Assembly (NCBI GenBank): GCA_028751875.1
Contig: CM054142.1
Location: 595,733-659,732 of the forward strand
Direction: 5' to 3'
Length of the DNA stretch: 64,000 nucleotides
Origin: Rapana venosa
Taxonomy: Eukaryota; Mollusca; Gastropoda; Neogastropoda; Muricidae
Part shown: piece after piece, positions 47,140-57,445 of the stretch
Position numbering within the stretch: position 1 is the first letter of the stretch
Layout of the letters: each line of letters starts with the position of its first letter
Made by a program: the position numbers and the translations under genes
Notes under the pieces: model-generated
What the model was told of the DNA's origin: nothing
Databases searched by the model: none
The model's input: only the letters and a program-made list of their open reading frames with translations

Positions 47140-48425
47140 GTTTCTGCATGGAGCACGGCGGAATTGCAAAGACGAAGAAACAGGCGCAGGGAGGAAGGAG
47201 CAAGAGACAGCCGGAACCGAAGAAGAAGCACGAAAGAAGCAGAGAAGGAGGGAAGAAGAAGCATATGAAGCAGGAGAGGAGGGAAGGAGGCGGAGGAGGG
47301 GTGCAGCGAAGAACGAGAAGACGAGACGAAGACGCAGACAGGAAGCCGGCAGAAGACGCCGACGAATCGCCGAAGACCAGAAGCAGACGACCGGACAGAG
47401 CAAGCAGACCAGCACGACGACGAAGCCAGACGAACAGAAGAAGCAGAAGAAAGACGACGCAAAGAAGGCAAGCAGACGAGGAAGACAGCGAAGCAAGAAG
47501 ACAGAAGAAGAACAGACGTTCGACGAAGAAGAAGACGGCGGAGGAGGGGCGGAGGAGGAGCCGAAGCAGAAGCAGCGCAAGCCATGAAGACGAAGAAGAA
47601 GGAGAAGGCAACGCATAGAGAAGAAGAAGAGACAGACGAAGCAGGAGGAGGGAGGAGGAGGAGGAGAGGAGGAGGCGCCGACGAAGCAGCGAAGGAAGGA
47701 CGAAGCAGACGCCCAGAAGAAAAGCAGAAGAAGACGACGCCAGCAGCGAAGCAGCCAGAAGAAGAAAGAAGCAGAAGAAGAAGACGCAGAACGAGAACGA
47801 CCGACCGAACCGACAAAGAGAAGACGACAGAAGCGAAGACGAACGAAGAAGAAGCAACGACGAGAGACGAGCAGAAGGAAGCAGCAGACAGCCGAAAGAG
47901 CAGAAGAAGCCGCAGAAGACCAGCAGACGAAGCAGCAGCACGCCGGAAGCGAGAAGAAGCCGCAGAAGAAGAGGAGGCGGAGGCGGAGGAGGCGGAGGAG
48001 CAGAAGCCGAAGCAGAGGAAGAAGTCGAAGGGAAGAGAAGACGCAAGAAGCCGCCGGACGCCAGCTCGCAGCACCGAGCCGAAGCAGCTGAAGAAGCAAG
48101 ACACGAGGAGGAGGGAGGCGGAGGAGGAGGAGAGCAGCCAGGACGAAGCACGAAGAAAGAAGAGGAAGATAGAGACGACGCCAGAAGAAGCAGAGAGAAG
48201 AAAGAAGAAGCACGCAGAAGAAGCAGACGACCAGACACGAAGCCGCCGAAGAAAGAGAAGAAGAAGAGGAAGAAGAAGCAAGAAGAAGACGTAGACGACG
48301 ATGCAGAAGAAGACGCAAGAAAGACGCAGAAAGAGAAGACGGGAGACGCCGCCGCAGCAGAAGAAACAGAAGAAGAAGAAGAAGTAAGAAGAAGCGGCGG
48401 AGGAGGAGCGTCGAAGCTGCAGCAG
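47140..48425. repeat. Nearly T-free GAA/GAC/GCA-rich tract
   Basis: Almost no T for about 1.28 kb on the plus strand; the sequence is an irregular mixture of gaagaag, gacgaag, gcagaag and gagga words. Without T on one strand there can be no TAA, TAG or TGA, nor their complements, so all six frames stay open. This explains the 459- and 449-codon minus frames and the 236- and 190-codon plus frames. Composition (K/R/E/D/A or L/S/F/V) follows the bases and there is no domain. It is best read as a degenerate trinucleotide-rich simple repeat. Confidence 0.85.
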
Positions 48426-48574
48426 AAGAACCCGTGACACTCTACAGCTGAGATGATCATTCGGCTGCTATGCCTTTGGCATTTTTCATGAAAAGACCGC
48501 TACAAACCAACCTTTGGTCTCCGAGTTCAAGGGAGGCGATTTGAATCTCGCGATGCGTAGATAATAATATAATA

Positions 48575-48725
48575 AAGAATATACATACTTCATAATAATA
48601 ATAATCATAATCATTCATATATATAATAATGATGATAATCATAATAATAATCATGTTCATAATATATCCTAATATTAATAATACATGGAATTTATAGCGC
48701 GCTATATCTGAGAATTACCAGTCAG
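48575..48725 (-). mobile_element. SINE 3' tail with (AAT)n, fragment
   Basis: AAT/ATA repeats followed by atggaatttatagcgcgcta and a variant tail (ctgagaattaccagtcagcgcgc). This is a related but distinct tail type; no body is attached. Confidence 0.55.
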
Positions 48726-48944
48726 CGCGCTTCCCATGCCCTCCGCTACCTAACAAGCAGCCACCTGCTCACAATTTTCTAACAACTTGAAATGTACACA
48801 CACATATCCGTAGTTATATGGTACCCCCATCCCCTCCCCCCCCCGGTACAAGCAATCTTTTTAGCCAAGCAAGTCCTTGTCTTATGCATAGTATGTCTCG
48901 TTGTTTGTGTTGTGTTGTGCTAGTGTATTTTATAGTATTGTGTT
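48726..48944. other. Spacer between SINE fragments
   Basis: Contains a C-run near 48836. No coding feature is supported. Confidence 0.4.
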
Positions 48945-49190
48945 GTTTTATTTATTTTTTTTTCTTTTCTTCTTTTATATCGAGGATAATGAATAAGCAC
49001 TAATGTGTTTTTACATCCGGTCCCGTGTGTATGCGGTTTTTGTCCAATTCTGTCCTTTGTTCCCATGGCACCCAACCGGCCTACCTACTCTTCCGACACA
49101 GCGGAGAGGATTTTTAAACGTGTGCGCAAGGTGTTCTGCGTGCGTTCGCCCACGGCGGCCTCGGTTTTGTGTCTCATCCGAATATATTGT
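48945..49190 (-). mobile_element. SINE family 2, partial
   Basis: Matches 32240-32480 in order: atcgaggataatg, gcactaatgtg, tgtatgcgg, cctactcttccgac, aacgtgtgcgcaagg, cctcggtttt and ctcatccga. The tRNA head is missing. Confidence 0.75.
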
Positions 49191-49305
49191 GTGTGTTGTC
49201 TTGTCTTGTGTTGTGTTGCGATGCGTTGCGTTGTCTTGCCTTGTATTTCCCTCTTGGCCTTGTAATGTATTGTTTTGTATTGTTTTGGTTGTCTTGTATT
49301 GTTAC
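49185..49305. repeat. Degenerate TTGTG/TTGTC pentamer repeat
   Basis: Repeats of ttgtcttgtgttgtgttgcg type, irregular. Confidence 0.7.
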
Positions 49306-49454
49306 TGCGTTAGATGAGACACGATGCCAACGACTATCAACGACTAGGAACCGGCGTTCACACGGCGCTGCTGCTACGACAAGCTTGAAGACAGTCCGCC
49401 TGAAGTGAAGGCTTGCCCACCAGTCCCTGCGTGACCCCCTGACCATCCTCTTGG

Positions 49455-50015
49455 GCAACGGGACTGATGAGGATGAGGCTGAGCGGAGGAGGTGGGGAGG
49501 ATGGTTGATGCTGCCCCGACCCGATGCGAGCGGAGGATGGTGCTGGCTGGTGCTGGTGATGATGAGGATGCAGAGGATGCTGGTGCATGATGGGATGATG
49601 CTGCTGAGGCGGAGATGGTGATGCTGATGCAGGGGCTGCTGATGTTGATGATGAGCTGCCCGAGGCGGGGCGGATGGTGATGATGATGCTGATGATGATG
49701 CTGAGGTGGTGACTGATGAGATGATGAGGATGCTGATGGTGATGCTGCTGAGGATGCTGCTGCTGCTGCTGAGGATGCTGAGGTGATGATGTTGATGATT
49801 ATTTTATGATGTTGAGATGTGATGATGCGGAGGAGGAGGATAGAGGATGGTAATGATGATGACGCTAAGGATGGGAGAATGCGGATTTGGGTGCTGCTGA
49901 TGAGGAGGCGGCGGATGGTGATGAGTATGGTGATGGTGATGATGGTGATGATGGGTGATGATGATGATGAGGATGATGATGCTGATGATGATGAGATGAT
50001 GATTGTATCTTATCT
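49455..50015. repeat. GAT/GCT triplet field
   Basis: About 560 bp of gatgatgctgatgaggatg-type triplets with frequent phase breaks. The single frames here are simple-repeat artefacts. Confidence 0.85.
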
Positions 50016-50199
50016 TATTGTCTTGTATTGTATGTCAGTTTCCCCATTTAGCCACTCTTCAGCTGCTATCCATTCGTCCCAGCCGGTGTGATCACAGCAG
50101 GAACTGCACCACACACAGAATTGGTCCAACGGCCGCCGGGGTGATTTTTTAGCACTGGGCCCTGGCCCTTGACTGCTTGATGCGGGATTGCTTGTTCTG
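50016..50199. other. Short spacer
   Basis: Unrecognised sequence between two microsatellite fields. Confidence 0.4.
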
Positions 50200-50450
50200 A
50201 CTATCCTATCCTGTGCTATCCTATGCCTATATTTATCTATCCGATCCTATTCTATTCTTACCTAATCCTATCCTATCTATCCTATCTACCTTATCCTATC
50301 TATTCTATTCTTATCATGTATCCCTATCCTATCCTAATCTATTCCATTCTAAACATCCTATTCCTATTCTTGTTTTAGTCTATGCTCGGCTATGCTATGC
50401 TATCCTATTCTATTCTATTCTATCCTATTATTTGAGATATTTATTATATT
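50200..50450. repeat. TATCC pentamer satellite, left part
   Basis: Degenerate ctatcctatcctattctat repeats, continuing on the other side of the SINE at 50455-50860. Confidence 0.9.
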
Positions 50451-50454
50451 ATTT

Positions 50455-50860
50455 ATACCACTTTAAGTCACGCAGATTTTCAGCGTTGCAAGTCGGGCTG
50501 CTCTCCCCGGGAGAGGCACGTCGCCACTAAGAGCCGCCCACCCATTTTTTTGTCCTGTCTGCAACGTACTTGTTTCCCTATCAGAGTGGTTTTTTTCTAC
50601 ATATTTTGCCAGGACAAATCCTTGTTGCCGTGGGTTCTTTTACGGGCGCGGAATAATTTTGGTGCAAACCACACGGGCTCGGTTTATCGTTCTCATCCGA
50701 AAGACTAGCGCCCAGGACACCCTCACTTCATGATCTAATGGATGAGACAAAAGTTTCGGGTCCAAACGGATACGGACCACGCACACTTCCGGACCCGAAC
50801 TTTTCGCATTCTAGACAGGCGCGTTACCTCTAGACACCGATCCGTATCTCTCCTCTCTTT
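50455..50860 (-). mobile_element. SINE family 1, nearly complete, inserted in the TATCC satellite
   Basis: Shares with 26790-27200, in order: accactttaagtcacg, gggctgctctcccc, gccgtgggttctttta, tcatccgaaagactagcgcc, gtccaaacgg and tctagacaggcgcgttacct. The LINE-type tail is absent; a TTAT-rich stretch adjoins instead. Confidence 0.8.
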
Positions 50861-50864
50861 CCGT

Positions 50865-51440
50865 CTCCTATCCTATGCTATCGTATCCTATCCTACCTAT
50901 CCTATTCCTTCCATTTCGATTCTATTCTTATTCTCTCCTAATCCTATCTATCCCATTCTCTTCCATCCTATCCTATCCTATCTATTCTTCTGCTAGGCTA
51001 TCCTATTATATTCTATCGTATTCCTGCTATCCAATGTTAAGGCCTATCCTATCCTATCCTATCCTAAACCTATCCTTTTCTATCTATTCGCTCTATCCTC
51101 TCCTATTCTATTCTATTCTATTCTATTCTATTCTCATGTCCATACTATCCTCTCCTCTCCTATTCCTCTTCTATCCTGCTATTCTATTTTTATCCTAATC
51201 CAACCCCCTTTCTATCCTATTCTATTCTATCCTATCCCATGCTTATTGCTATCCTATCCGATCCTATACCTATCCCTACCCTACCCTACCCCTATCCTTC
51301 CTATCTATCCTTTCTATCCAATTCTATTCTATTCTCCCCATCCTATCCATGCTATTCTATTTTCTCTATCCTATCCTTATCCCATCTATCCTATCCCTAT
51401 CCCTCCTATCCTATCCTATCCCATCCTCTCCTTTTTATCG
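50865..51440. repeat. TATCC pentamer satellite, right part
   Basis: Same pentamer family as 50200-50450, so the SINE split a single array of about 800 bp. Confidence 0.9.
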
Positions 51441-51479
51441 GCCTATTTATCTAGTAGAGTCGGGTTCGTACTTCCCAGG

Positions 51480-51645
51480 GAGGAGTGTCAAGTCAGGTCC
51501 AGCACGTCACGTCAAGTCAGGTCAATTCAGGTAGGTAAGTCAGGTCAGGTCACGTCCACGTCCCAAAAATTTACATTTAATCATCCCTATGACGGGCATT
51601 AACAACACTAATAGGCACTGTCAGACTGATAGATAATAGTGACCA
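51480..51645 (-). mobile_element. Dispersed element 3' end with GTCAA/GTCAG tail, second copy
   Basis: GTCAAGTCAG-type repeats followed by aatcatccctatgacggg and tgtcagactgatagataat. Matches the element at 28693-28800. Confidence 0.55.
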
Positions 51646-51789
51646 TGGACTTTATTGTAGCGCTTTCTTGTTGAGCCCTCTGTATTTGTATTTGTATACC
51701 CTGCCTTAGTCACAGCCGTCTTCTCTAAGTAGAAATCATGCTGATCTATCCGGGGTGAGCGCGTCGCTTCCCGAGTAGTACACCTCTTA

Positions 51790-52075
51790 CGTTTCCTTTT
51801 TGCTGCCATTGCTTGTGTATTTGTTTCCCTATCAGAGTGGTTTTTTCTCCAGAATGTGCCAGAGCACCTCCCTTGTTGCTGTCGGTTCTTTTGTGTGCTC
51901 TAAATGCACTGTACACACCGGCACACACAGTTTATCGTCTATCAGAAAGAAGACTAGCACCCTGACCACTGCTCAAGGCGTAGGGTGATAGGGGGCAAAA
52001 GTTTCGGGTTCAAACGGGGATCGACACCGGCACCTTTCCCGCTTTCCAGATGGTTTGTGTGTTGCCTCAAAAAAA
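51790..52075 (-). mobile_element. SINE family 1, head half
   Basis: Starts at tatttgtttccctatcagag and continues through the core to the tRNA-like head (gtttcgggttcaaacgggg). The palindrome domain and the tail are missing. Confidence 0.7.
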
Positions 52076-52079
52076 CTGC

Positions 52080-52081
52080 TG

Positions 52082-52115
<34 letters not shown>

Positions 52116-52142
52116 GGTGTGTGTGTGTGTGTGTGCGTGCCA
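52080..52142. repeat. (GT)n microsatellite
   Basis: About 60 bp of GT repeat. Confidence 0.9.
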
Positions 52143-52169
52143 GTGCGTACGTGGTGTTTGCACGCGTCT

Positions 52170-52385
52170 ACTTTTATTTTAGTTTATTCTTTTATTTCGA
52201 GGATAATGGAATCGGCATGCAATGCTTTTTTACATATAGTTCCCGTGGTAGGCAGTTTTGTCAAATTTTGTCATCTGTTCCCTCGGCACACACGCCCTAC
52301 TCTTCTGAACCGCCGAACCGGGTATTAAATGTGCGCCAGCTGGTCTGCCTTGCGTTCGCACCGGGCACCTCGCTTTTTTAGTTCT
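52170..52385 (-). mobile_element. SINE family 2, partial
   Basis: tttcgaggataatggaat, gcagttttgtcaaattttgt and ccctactcttctgaac match the family 2 body. Diverged toward 52380. Confidence 0.65.
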
Positions 52386-53635
52386 TATGGAAGGAGGCTT
52401 TGATCTGTGTGTCTGTATGTAGACTATCTTGTGTGTGTATGTATGTGTGTTGTGTGTGATTGTTTTGTGCTATCAGGCGCACGCCTTTAACAAGGCAACT
52501 GCTATCCACGTTATGGACAGGCCCAAAGACTTGACCTGTTGAGTTTTTGTGTTGTTGTTGTTGTAGTTGGCGGGGTGGGTCTTTGCTGCTTCCTACTTCA
52601 GCGACTTTCTGATACTGCTTCCTCACCGCTGCTCATTGATGTCAATCTCACCGCCCCGCCACACCCAGATACCTTATGTCACCATCCTCCCGGGTCTGCA
52701 AGTTCACAGGGGTCATCATGTCCGGCCGCCGCGGGCCACCCGCCTGGGGGCCCAGCATTTACTTGCTGAGTCACTATGGTGGTGTTCAGGGGTGCTTCTT
52801 TCTGAACTAGCGTTACCGCAGGCACCACATGAGCTCCTCACTGGACGGCACCAACCCGTCCCAGTCGCGGAGCCCCGCCTGAGTGTGCATCCTGCCTGGC
52901 GTGGCCCCACACACACGACCCCCACACGACCTTTTCCCCGCACAGACCTCCGCAACCCCCGCCGGTGTGTCCCAGACCCGACTCGCCCACAGGCACCAGA
53001 AAAGTCCGTGTACACGGGAACTCCAAAACTGCGGTCCCCGTGAGACCCAGCAACCGGGGCCACCCGACTCAGAGCAATGTTCTTGTATGCCTGCTGGCTC
53101 AGTGAACGATGAGGGTTCGGCTTCCGCTCAAGGGGGATCCTTTTTTCTGGAGTTCACATCAGTGCCGACTCCCCTCTTCCCATAGTATTCGCAATGAACC
53201 TCCAAAACGAAGTCCGTGTGCGAAGCACGCCCAGAACCTCCTTGAGCAACGTTACATCCTGATCCGCTTTTCGTTCAGAGTCGGGCCCTTTGTGTGCCGG
53301 TGGGTAACCCCTGACAACATTTACACAACCGCGTACCCCCCGGGGCCTTGCATCGTAAAACAAACACACAAGCACTACGTGCTTATTCCAATCTCCTCCG
53401 CTTGCAAACAACGAATGAAAAATAAGTTATCCTCTCAACATGTCAAGAAGTTGCTATGGAAGCCTTGCACTTGCTGGTGCTTGATATGAATCAAAGGATC
53501 GATCTGTTACTGTGTCCACTTTCACGATGACTGGAGTATGTACTATTACTCATTATCTAACATTAGTAGTGACAATGTTGTAACACATTAAAGACGTATT
53601 CTTTTTATTCCATCCTCGGCTAGACGCTCCGAGGT
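52386..53635. other. Unrecognised sequence
   Basis: GC-richer stretch (especially 52600-53060) with frames of up to 158 codons on both strands. None has a recognisable domain, codon periodicity or splice structure I would defend. No RNA gene was seen. Confidence 0.4.
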
Positions 53636-53659
53636 TCACCTTGGTGACTTTTTTGCGTT

Positions 53660-53765
53660 ATGCGACCGGTCCTCCCCTCCCCCCTCCCCCCCTCCGCACC
53701 CTCCTCTCCCCCCCCTCCCGCCCCCTCTCTCCCCACCCCCTGCCCCACACCCTCACCCCATCAGC
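53660..53765. repeat. C-rich low-complexity tract
   Basis: CCCCTCCCCC-type runs of about 100 bp. Confidence 0.85.
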
Positions 53766-53824
53766 CTAAGTTAGTATTCTGACATCGGAGGGTGGTATCT
53801 GACACTCGACACCTGTGACCCTAG

Positions 53825-53990
53825 TCTTTTGGTTTTGCTTTTGTCATCCGTTCCGTCAGGCACAGTTGGGCCTACTCTTCGACGACCGAAACGGGTTTTT
53901 TCATGTTGCGTCAGATGTTTCTGCCACCTTTATATGCACCGTGGGCCTCGGTTTTCGTCTCCATCTGAGCGCCTTTTGACATTCCCATTC
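53825..53990 (-). mobile_element. SINE family 2, partial and diverged
   Basis: ttttgtcatccgttcc, ggcctactcttcgacgac and gggcctcggttttcgtctcc match family 2 in order. Confidence 0.6.
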
Positions 53991-54339
53991 GATTTTCTCG
54001 TCAAACCAGGACCGAACTGCGCGCGCTGGGAACTCACCCCCAGACACATCACGGCCGTTATTCCAACTTTTCCACCGGCTGTGCGTTTCGTAGCAGACCC
54101 AACAACACAATAATATACAAAGATGGGATTTCTTTTGTACGCAGGCTTCAGATGCATCCAGACTGATCTGTTCACCTATGTTCCCCCTCTGCAAGCGAGC
54201 ATACAGACATTACAAACACAACAGACAAAAACAAGGAAATTTCCATTCCCATTTTTTCTTTTCTTTTCTTTCCCGTTTGTTTCCTTCGTTTCGTGTTGTT
54301 ATTTTCTATCCTCCGATTTTTCTGTTCACATGCCACCAA
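53991..54339. other. Unrecognised spacer
   Basis: Ordinary composition with a T/C-rich piece near 54245-54300. No supported gene. Confidence 0.4.
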
Positions 54340-54540
54340 GGCCTTTGAGACTTCCTACTAAGGAACGGAGTCCCTACTCCTATTAAGTCGTAGGGGAGCG
54401 AGGCATCGAGGACCTCACTTCTCTAGGGCCAGCCTATTGATGGGCCGGCGGCGCCCATTCCTCTCACTCGCTGCTTTCCCTTCCTGACCCTAAAGAGGGC
54501 CAGGTCACCCATTTCCCGCTGGTGGAATGGGTGGACTGTC
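54340..54540 (-). repeat. Unclassified body downstream of the 5S-like sequence
   Basis: Read on the minus strand it follows the 5S-like block and contains two related ggtgacc- and ccacccattcc-type words and a short near-palindrome (cctacgacttaataggagtagg region, 54361-54390). It could be the body of a 5S-headed SINE. Only one copy exists in this window. Confidence 0.3.
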
Positions 54541-54645
54541 CTGCAGCCACAGGGCGGTAGACCGGTCACCCATCCAACTGGTACCCACGCTCGACGTGTT
54601 TACCTGGCTGGAAGAAAAGCGCTGTGCTCCGCCCACCTGAGCTCT
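54541..54645 (-). pseudogene. 5S rRNA-like sequence (pseudogene or 5S-derived SINE head)
   Basis: The minus strand contains ttggatgggtgaccg, which is the 5S box C region, followed by taccgccctgtggctgcagg (5S 3' end: TACCGGGTGCTGTAGG). It is preceded by acacgtcgagcgtgggtacc (5S: AACGTCGGGC-TGGTTAGTAC) and a less certain cagcgcttttcttccagcca (5S: CACCGGTTCTCGTCCGATCA). The order and spacing fit about 100 nt of 5S rRNA. Changes and insertions in the 3' stem argue against a working 5S gene. The 5S sequences are from memory, so the match needs an alignment. Confidence 0.5.
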
Positions 54646-54754
54646 CCGGAGATTCCTCATCGCAGGTGCCACACCTGGCCTAAATGCCGTCCAGTTAACA
54701 CGTCATGAACTGATCAAAGCCTCAAATGGGCACAATTTTTTCTTTTTTTTTCTC

Positions 54755-54865
54755 CATTTTATAACACTTTCAGTCACGAGGATTTCTCTACGTGAACATT
54801 TTGGGCCTGCTCTCCCCGGGGAGAGCGCGAGCCACACAGAGCAGCGCCACCCTTTTTTATGCCCT
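54755..54865 (-). mobile_element. SINE family 1, palindrome-domain fragment
   Basis: ataacactttcagtcacg, ctctccccggggagag and agcagcgccacccttttt match 26810-26905. The rest is absent. Confidence 0.75.
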
Positions 54866-55064
54866 CTAACTACCTTCTTGGCGTATACAGGACCCCAATT
54901 GAAGGTCCCGGTTGATTATTTAGTTTCCCTTCTGTGGATTGCAGTAGCTATGTTCTCCCACATCGCTGCGCATCCAAGCCGCTGTCTATCTCACCTTGAA
55001 AACCGAAGCAACCTCGAGGTCTGGCCCTCAGTTCACACCTAAACTTTCTGTCGGAAAGTGGGAT

Positions 55065-55215
55065 ACACTGATCTTGATTTATCTCTGATACACTGGTCTT
55101 GATTATCTCTGGATCACTATCCTTGAATATGTCTGGATCCACTGATCTTGAATCTGTCTGGATCACTGCGCTTGATTACTTCTGGATCCACTGCACTTGA
55201 CTTCTCCGTGGATAC
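55065..55215. repeat. Minisatellite, about 26-bp unit
   Basis: Six copies of a unit like ctggatcactgatcttgatt, with small length changes. Open reading frames in it are incidental. Confidence 0.8.
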
Positions 55216-55319
55216 CCACCCCCATATGCAACCCCCATAATTGGCACTACCCATGAAACAAGCGTCTCCTGGTTTACGAGGCTCGTTCTATCTGCCGGCT
55301 GCTCGTGTGTATGTTTGCG

Positions 55320-55445
55320 TGTTTTGTGTGTGTGTGTGTGTGTGTTTGTGTGTGTGAGAGCGCTGCGCGAGGAGAGAGAGAGAGAGAGAGCGGAGGAGAG
55401 AGAGCGAGACAGAGAGAGCGTGCGAGAGTGGCGTGTGTGTGGGGG
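55320..55445. repeat. (GT)n and (GA)n microsatellites
   Basis: GT repeat, then AG repeats with interruptions, then GT again. Confidence 0.9.
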
Positions 55446-55499
55446 TTGCTATACTGCTTCTTCTCCCCGGATAAGTACCTTAATTTTTTTCATTTTCCA

Positions 55500-55665
55500 G
55501 GACGCACAGTCAGGCACGCGTCAATCTCCACTGGAACCCTCTGCAGACTAGCTCCTCGGCCGGTGATTCGCAGATCTTTCAGTCCCCAGGCCAGTTCCGC
55601 AAAGGCTGAGTCCTCACTGGACAGCGCCCTGAAGACTGCCATGAAACGATTGCCTGTTTGGTTGG
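55500..55665 (+). other. Candidate exon, weak
   Basis: A fair acceptor (tttcattttccag) at about 55488-55500 is followed by a frame open for about 80 codons that reads RTVRHASIS ... SLDSALKTAMKRLPVWLEQF. No donor, partner exon or family is recognised. Confidence 0.2.
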
Positions 55666-55764
55666 AGCAGTTTTGTTTTACAAGTCTTTTCCACCTTCCC
55701 TCTCCCTCTTCCCCTCTCCTCCTCCCACCCCCCCCCCCTTGTTGATGTTGATGAGGTTGGTTGG

Positions 55765-55975
55765 TTTTTTCTTCTTCTCTTTTTTTCTTCGTCTTCTTCT
55801 TCTTCTTCTTCTTCCTTCTTCTTTTCTTCTTCGCTATTTTTTCTTCTTCTTTCTTCCATTATACTAATGCTTGCTGTAATTTACAGAGCGCTATATCTTG
55901 CAAAAACACTCACACGCGCTTCTTCTTCTTCTTCTTCTTTTCTTCTTCTTCTTTCTTCTTCTTTTCGCAATTCTA
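55765..55975. repeat. (CTT)n microsatellite with embedded SINE-tail remnant
   Basis: CTT/TTTTC repeats at 55770-55860 and 55918-55970. Between them lies tttacagagcgctatatctt, a remnant of the shared LINE/SINE tail. A second such remnant (aaggaatttattataggccc) is at about 56022-56070. Confidence 0.7.
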
Positions 55976-56159
55976 TCAATAATAATAACTCTAATATCCT
56001 AATCATAATACTACTAATAATCAAAAGGAATTTATTATAGGCCCATCTCTTGAGAAAAAACCACTCATACGCTTGTTCCTCCCCCTCATTCCACATGCAT
56101 ACCAGTTACACAATTACTAGTTTTTCCACTTTCAAATGTCATACCCTCACCCGCACCTC

Positions 56160-57445
56160 TTTGATATAAGTCCCTCTTGCTCTATTTTGCTTATGTCCCT
56201 CTATGCTCTCTTTTTGATATGTGTCCCTCTATGCTCTCTTTTGATATATGTCCCTCTAGTTCTATTTTGCTATGTGTCCCTCTATTCTCTATTTTGATAA
56301 GTGTCCCTCTATGCTTCTTTTGATATAGTCCCCTCTGGCTCTATTTTGATATGTGTCCCTCTATGCTACCTTTTGCATATGTCTCTGTGCTCTCATTTGA
56401 TATCTGTGCCTCTATGCTCTGTTTTGAACTACTGTCCCTCTGTGCTAGTTTTTATCTCTTGTCCCCTAGTGCTGCCCCCATCTAATTGCTCTCTGTCCTC
56501 TATGATCCTATTTTGATAATCTGTGCCTCTCTGCTCTATTTTTTTATCTGTCCTCTGTGCTGCTTTTTTGATATCTGCTCCCTCTATGCTCTATTTTGAT
56601 AGATGTCCTCCTGTGCTCTATTTGAAATTGTCCATCTATGCTTATATTGCTATTATGTCCCTTCTTGTGCTCTATTTTGATATCTGCCCTCTATGCTTTA
56701 TTTTGTTATCCTGTCTCTCTATTGCTCCATTTGATCTATGTCCCTCTGTGCTCTATCTTGATCTCTGTTCTATAATTATGCTCTATTTCAATATATGTCC
56801 CTCTAAGCTTATTATGATCTCTGTCCTCTGTGCTCCTATTTTGATATCTGTCCCTCTATGCTTATATTGATATATGTCCCTCTATGCCTCTATTTTGATT
56901 ATGGTCCCTCTATGCTCTATATGCTATATGTCCCTTTTGCCTTAATTTGAAATCTGTCCTCTATGCTCTATATTGATCTCTGTCCTCTATTGCTCTCTTT
57001 TGATATCTGTCCTCTCTGCTCTATATAGATCTATGTCCCTCTATGCTCTATTTTACTTTAGTCCCCTCTATGCTCTATTTTGATATTTGTCCCTCTGTGT
57101 GCTCTCTTTTGAATTTGTCTTTTTGTGCTCCATTTTGCTCTGTCTTTTGTGTAATCTTTTGCTATCTGGTGCCTCTGTGCTCTATTTTGATATGTTCCTT
57201 TTGTGCTTATATTTTGTATGTTCCATTGTGCTCTATTTTGCTATGTGTTCCTTTCTGTGCTATCTTTTGGATAAGTGTCCCTCCTGTGCTCTATTTTGAT
57301 ATGTGTCCATTAGTGTACTTTTGTCGTGGTCCGTATGTAGCTATAATTTTATATTTGTCGCTCTCTGCTATCTTAGAGCTATTTGTCCTCTATGCTCTAT
57401 TTTGCTATCTATTCCCAGTGTGCTCCTCTCTTTTCTCTCGTGTTT
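56160..57445 (+). repeat. Minisatellite, same family as 39770-41060
   Basis: Same 25-27 bp unit. The first 90 bp differ from the other array by substitutions and indels; from 56253 it is the duplicated block. Confidence 0.9.

Noticed and set aside
47061..48460. 459- and 449-codon minus frames and a 236-codon plus frame
   Set aside because: They exist in all six frames because the strand lacks T; composition mirrors the bases and there is no domain.
52567..53063. 158- and 115-codon overlapping frames on both strands
   Set aside because: GC-rich stretch keeps several frames open; no domain, and similar frames on both strands argue against coding.
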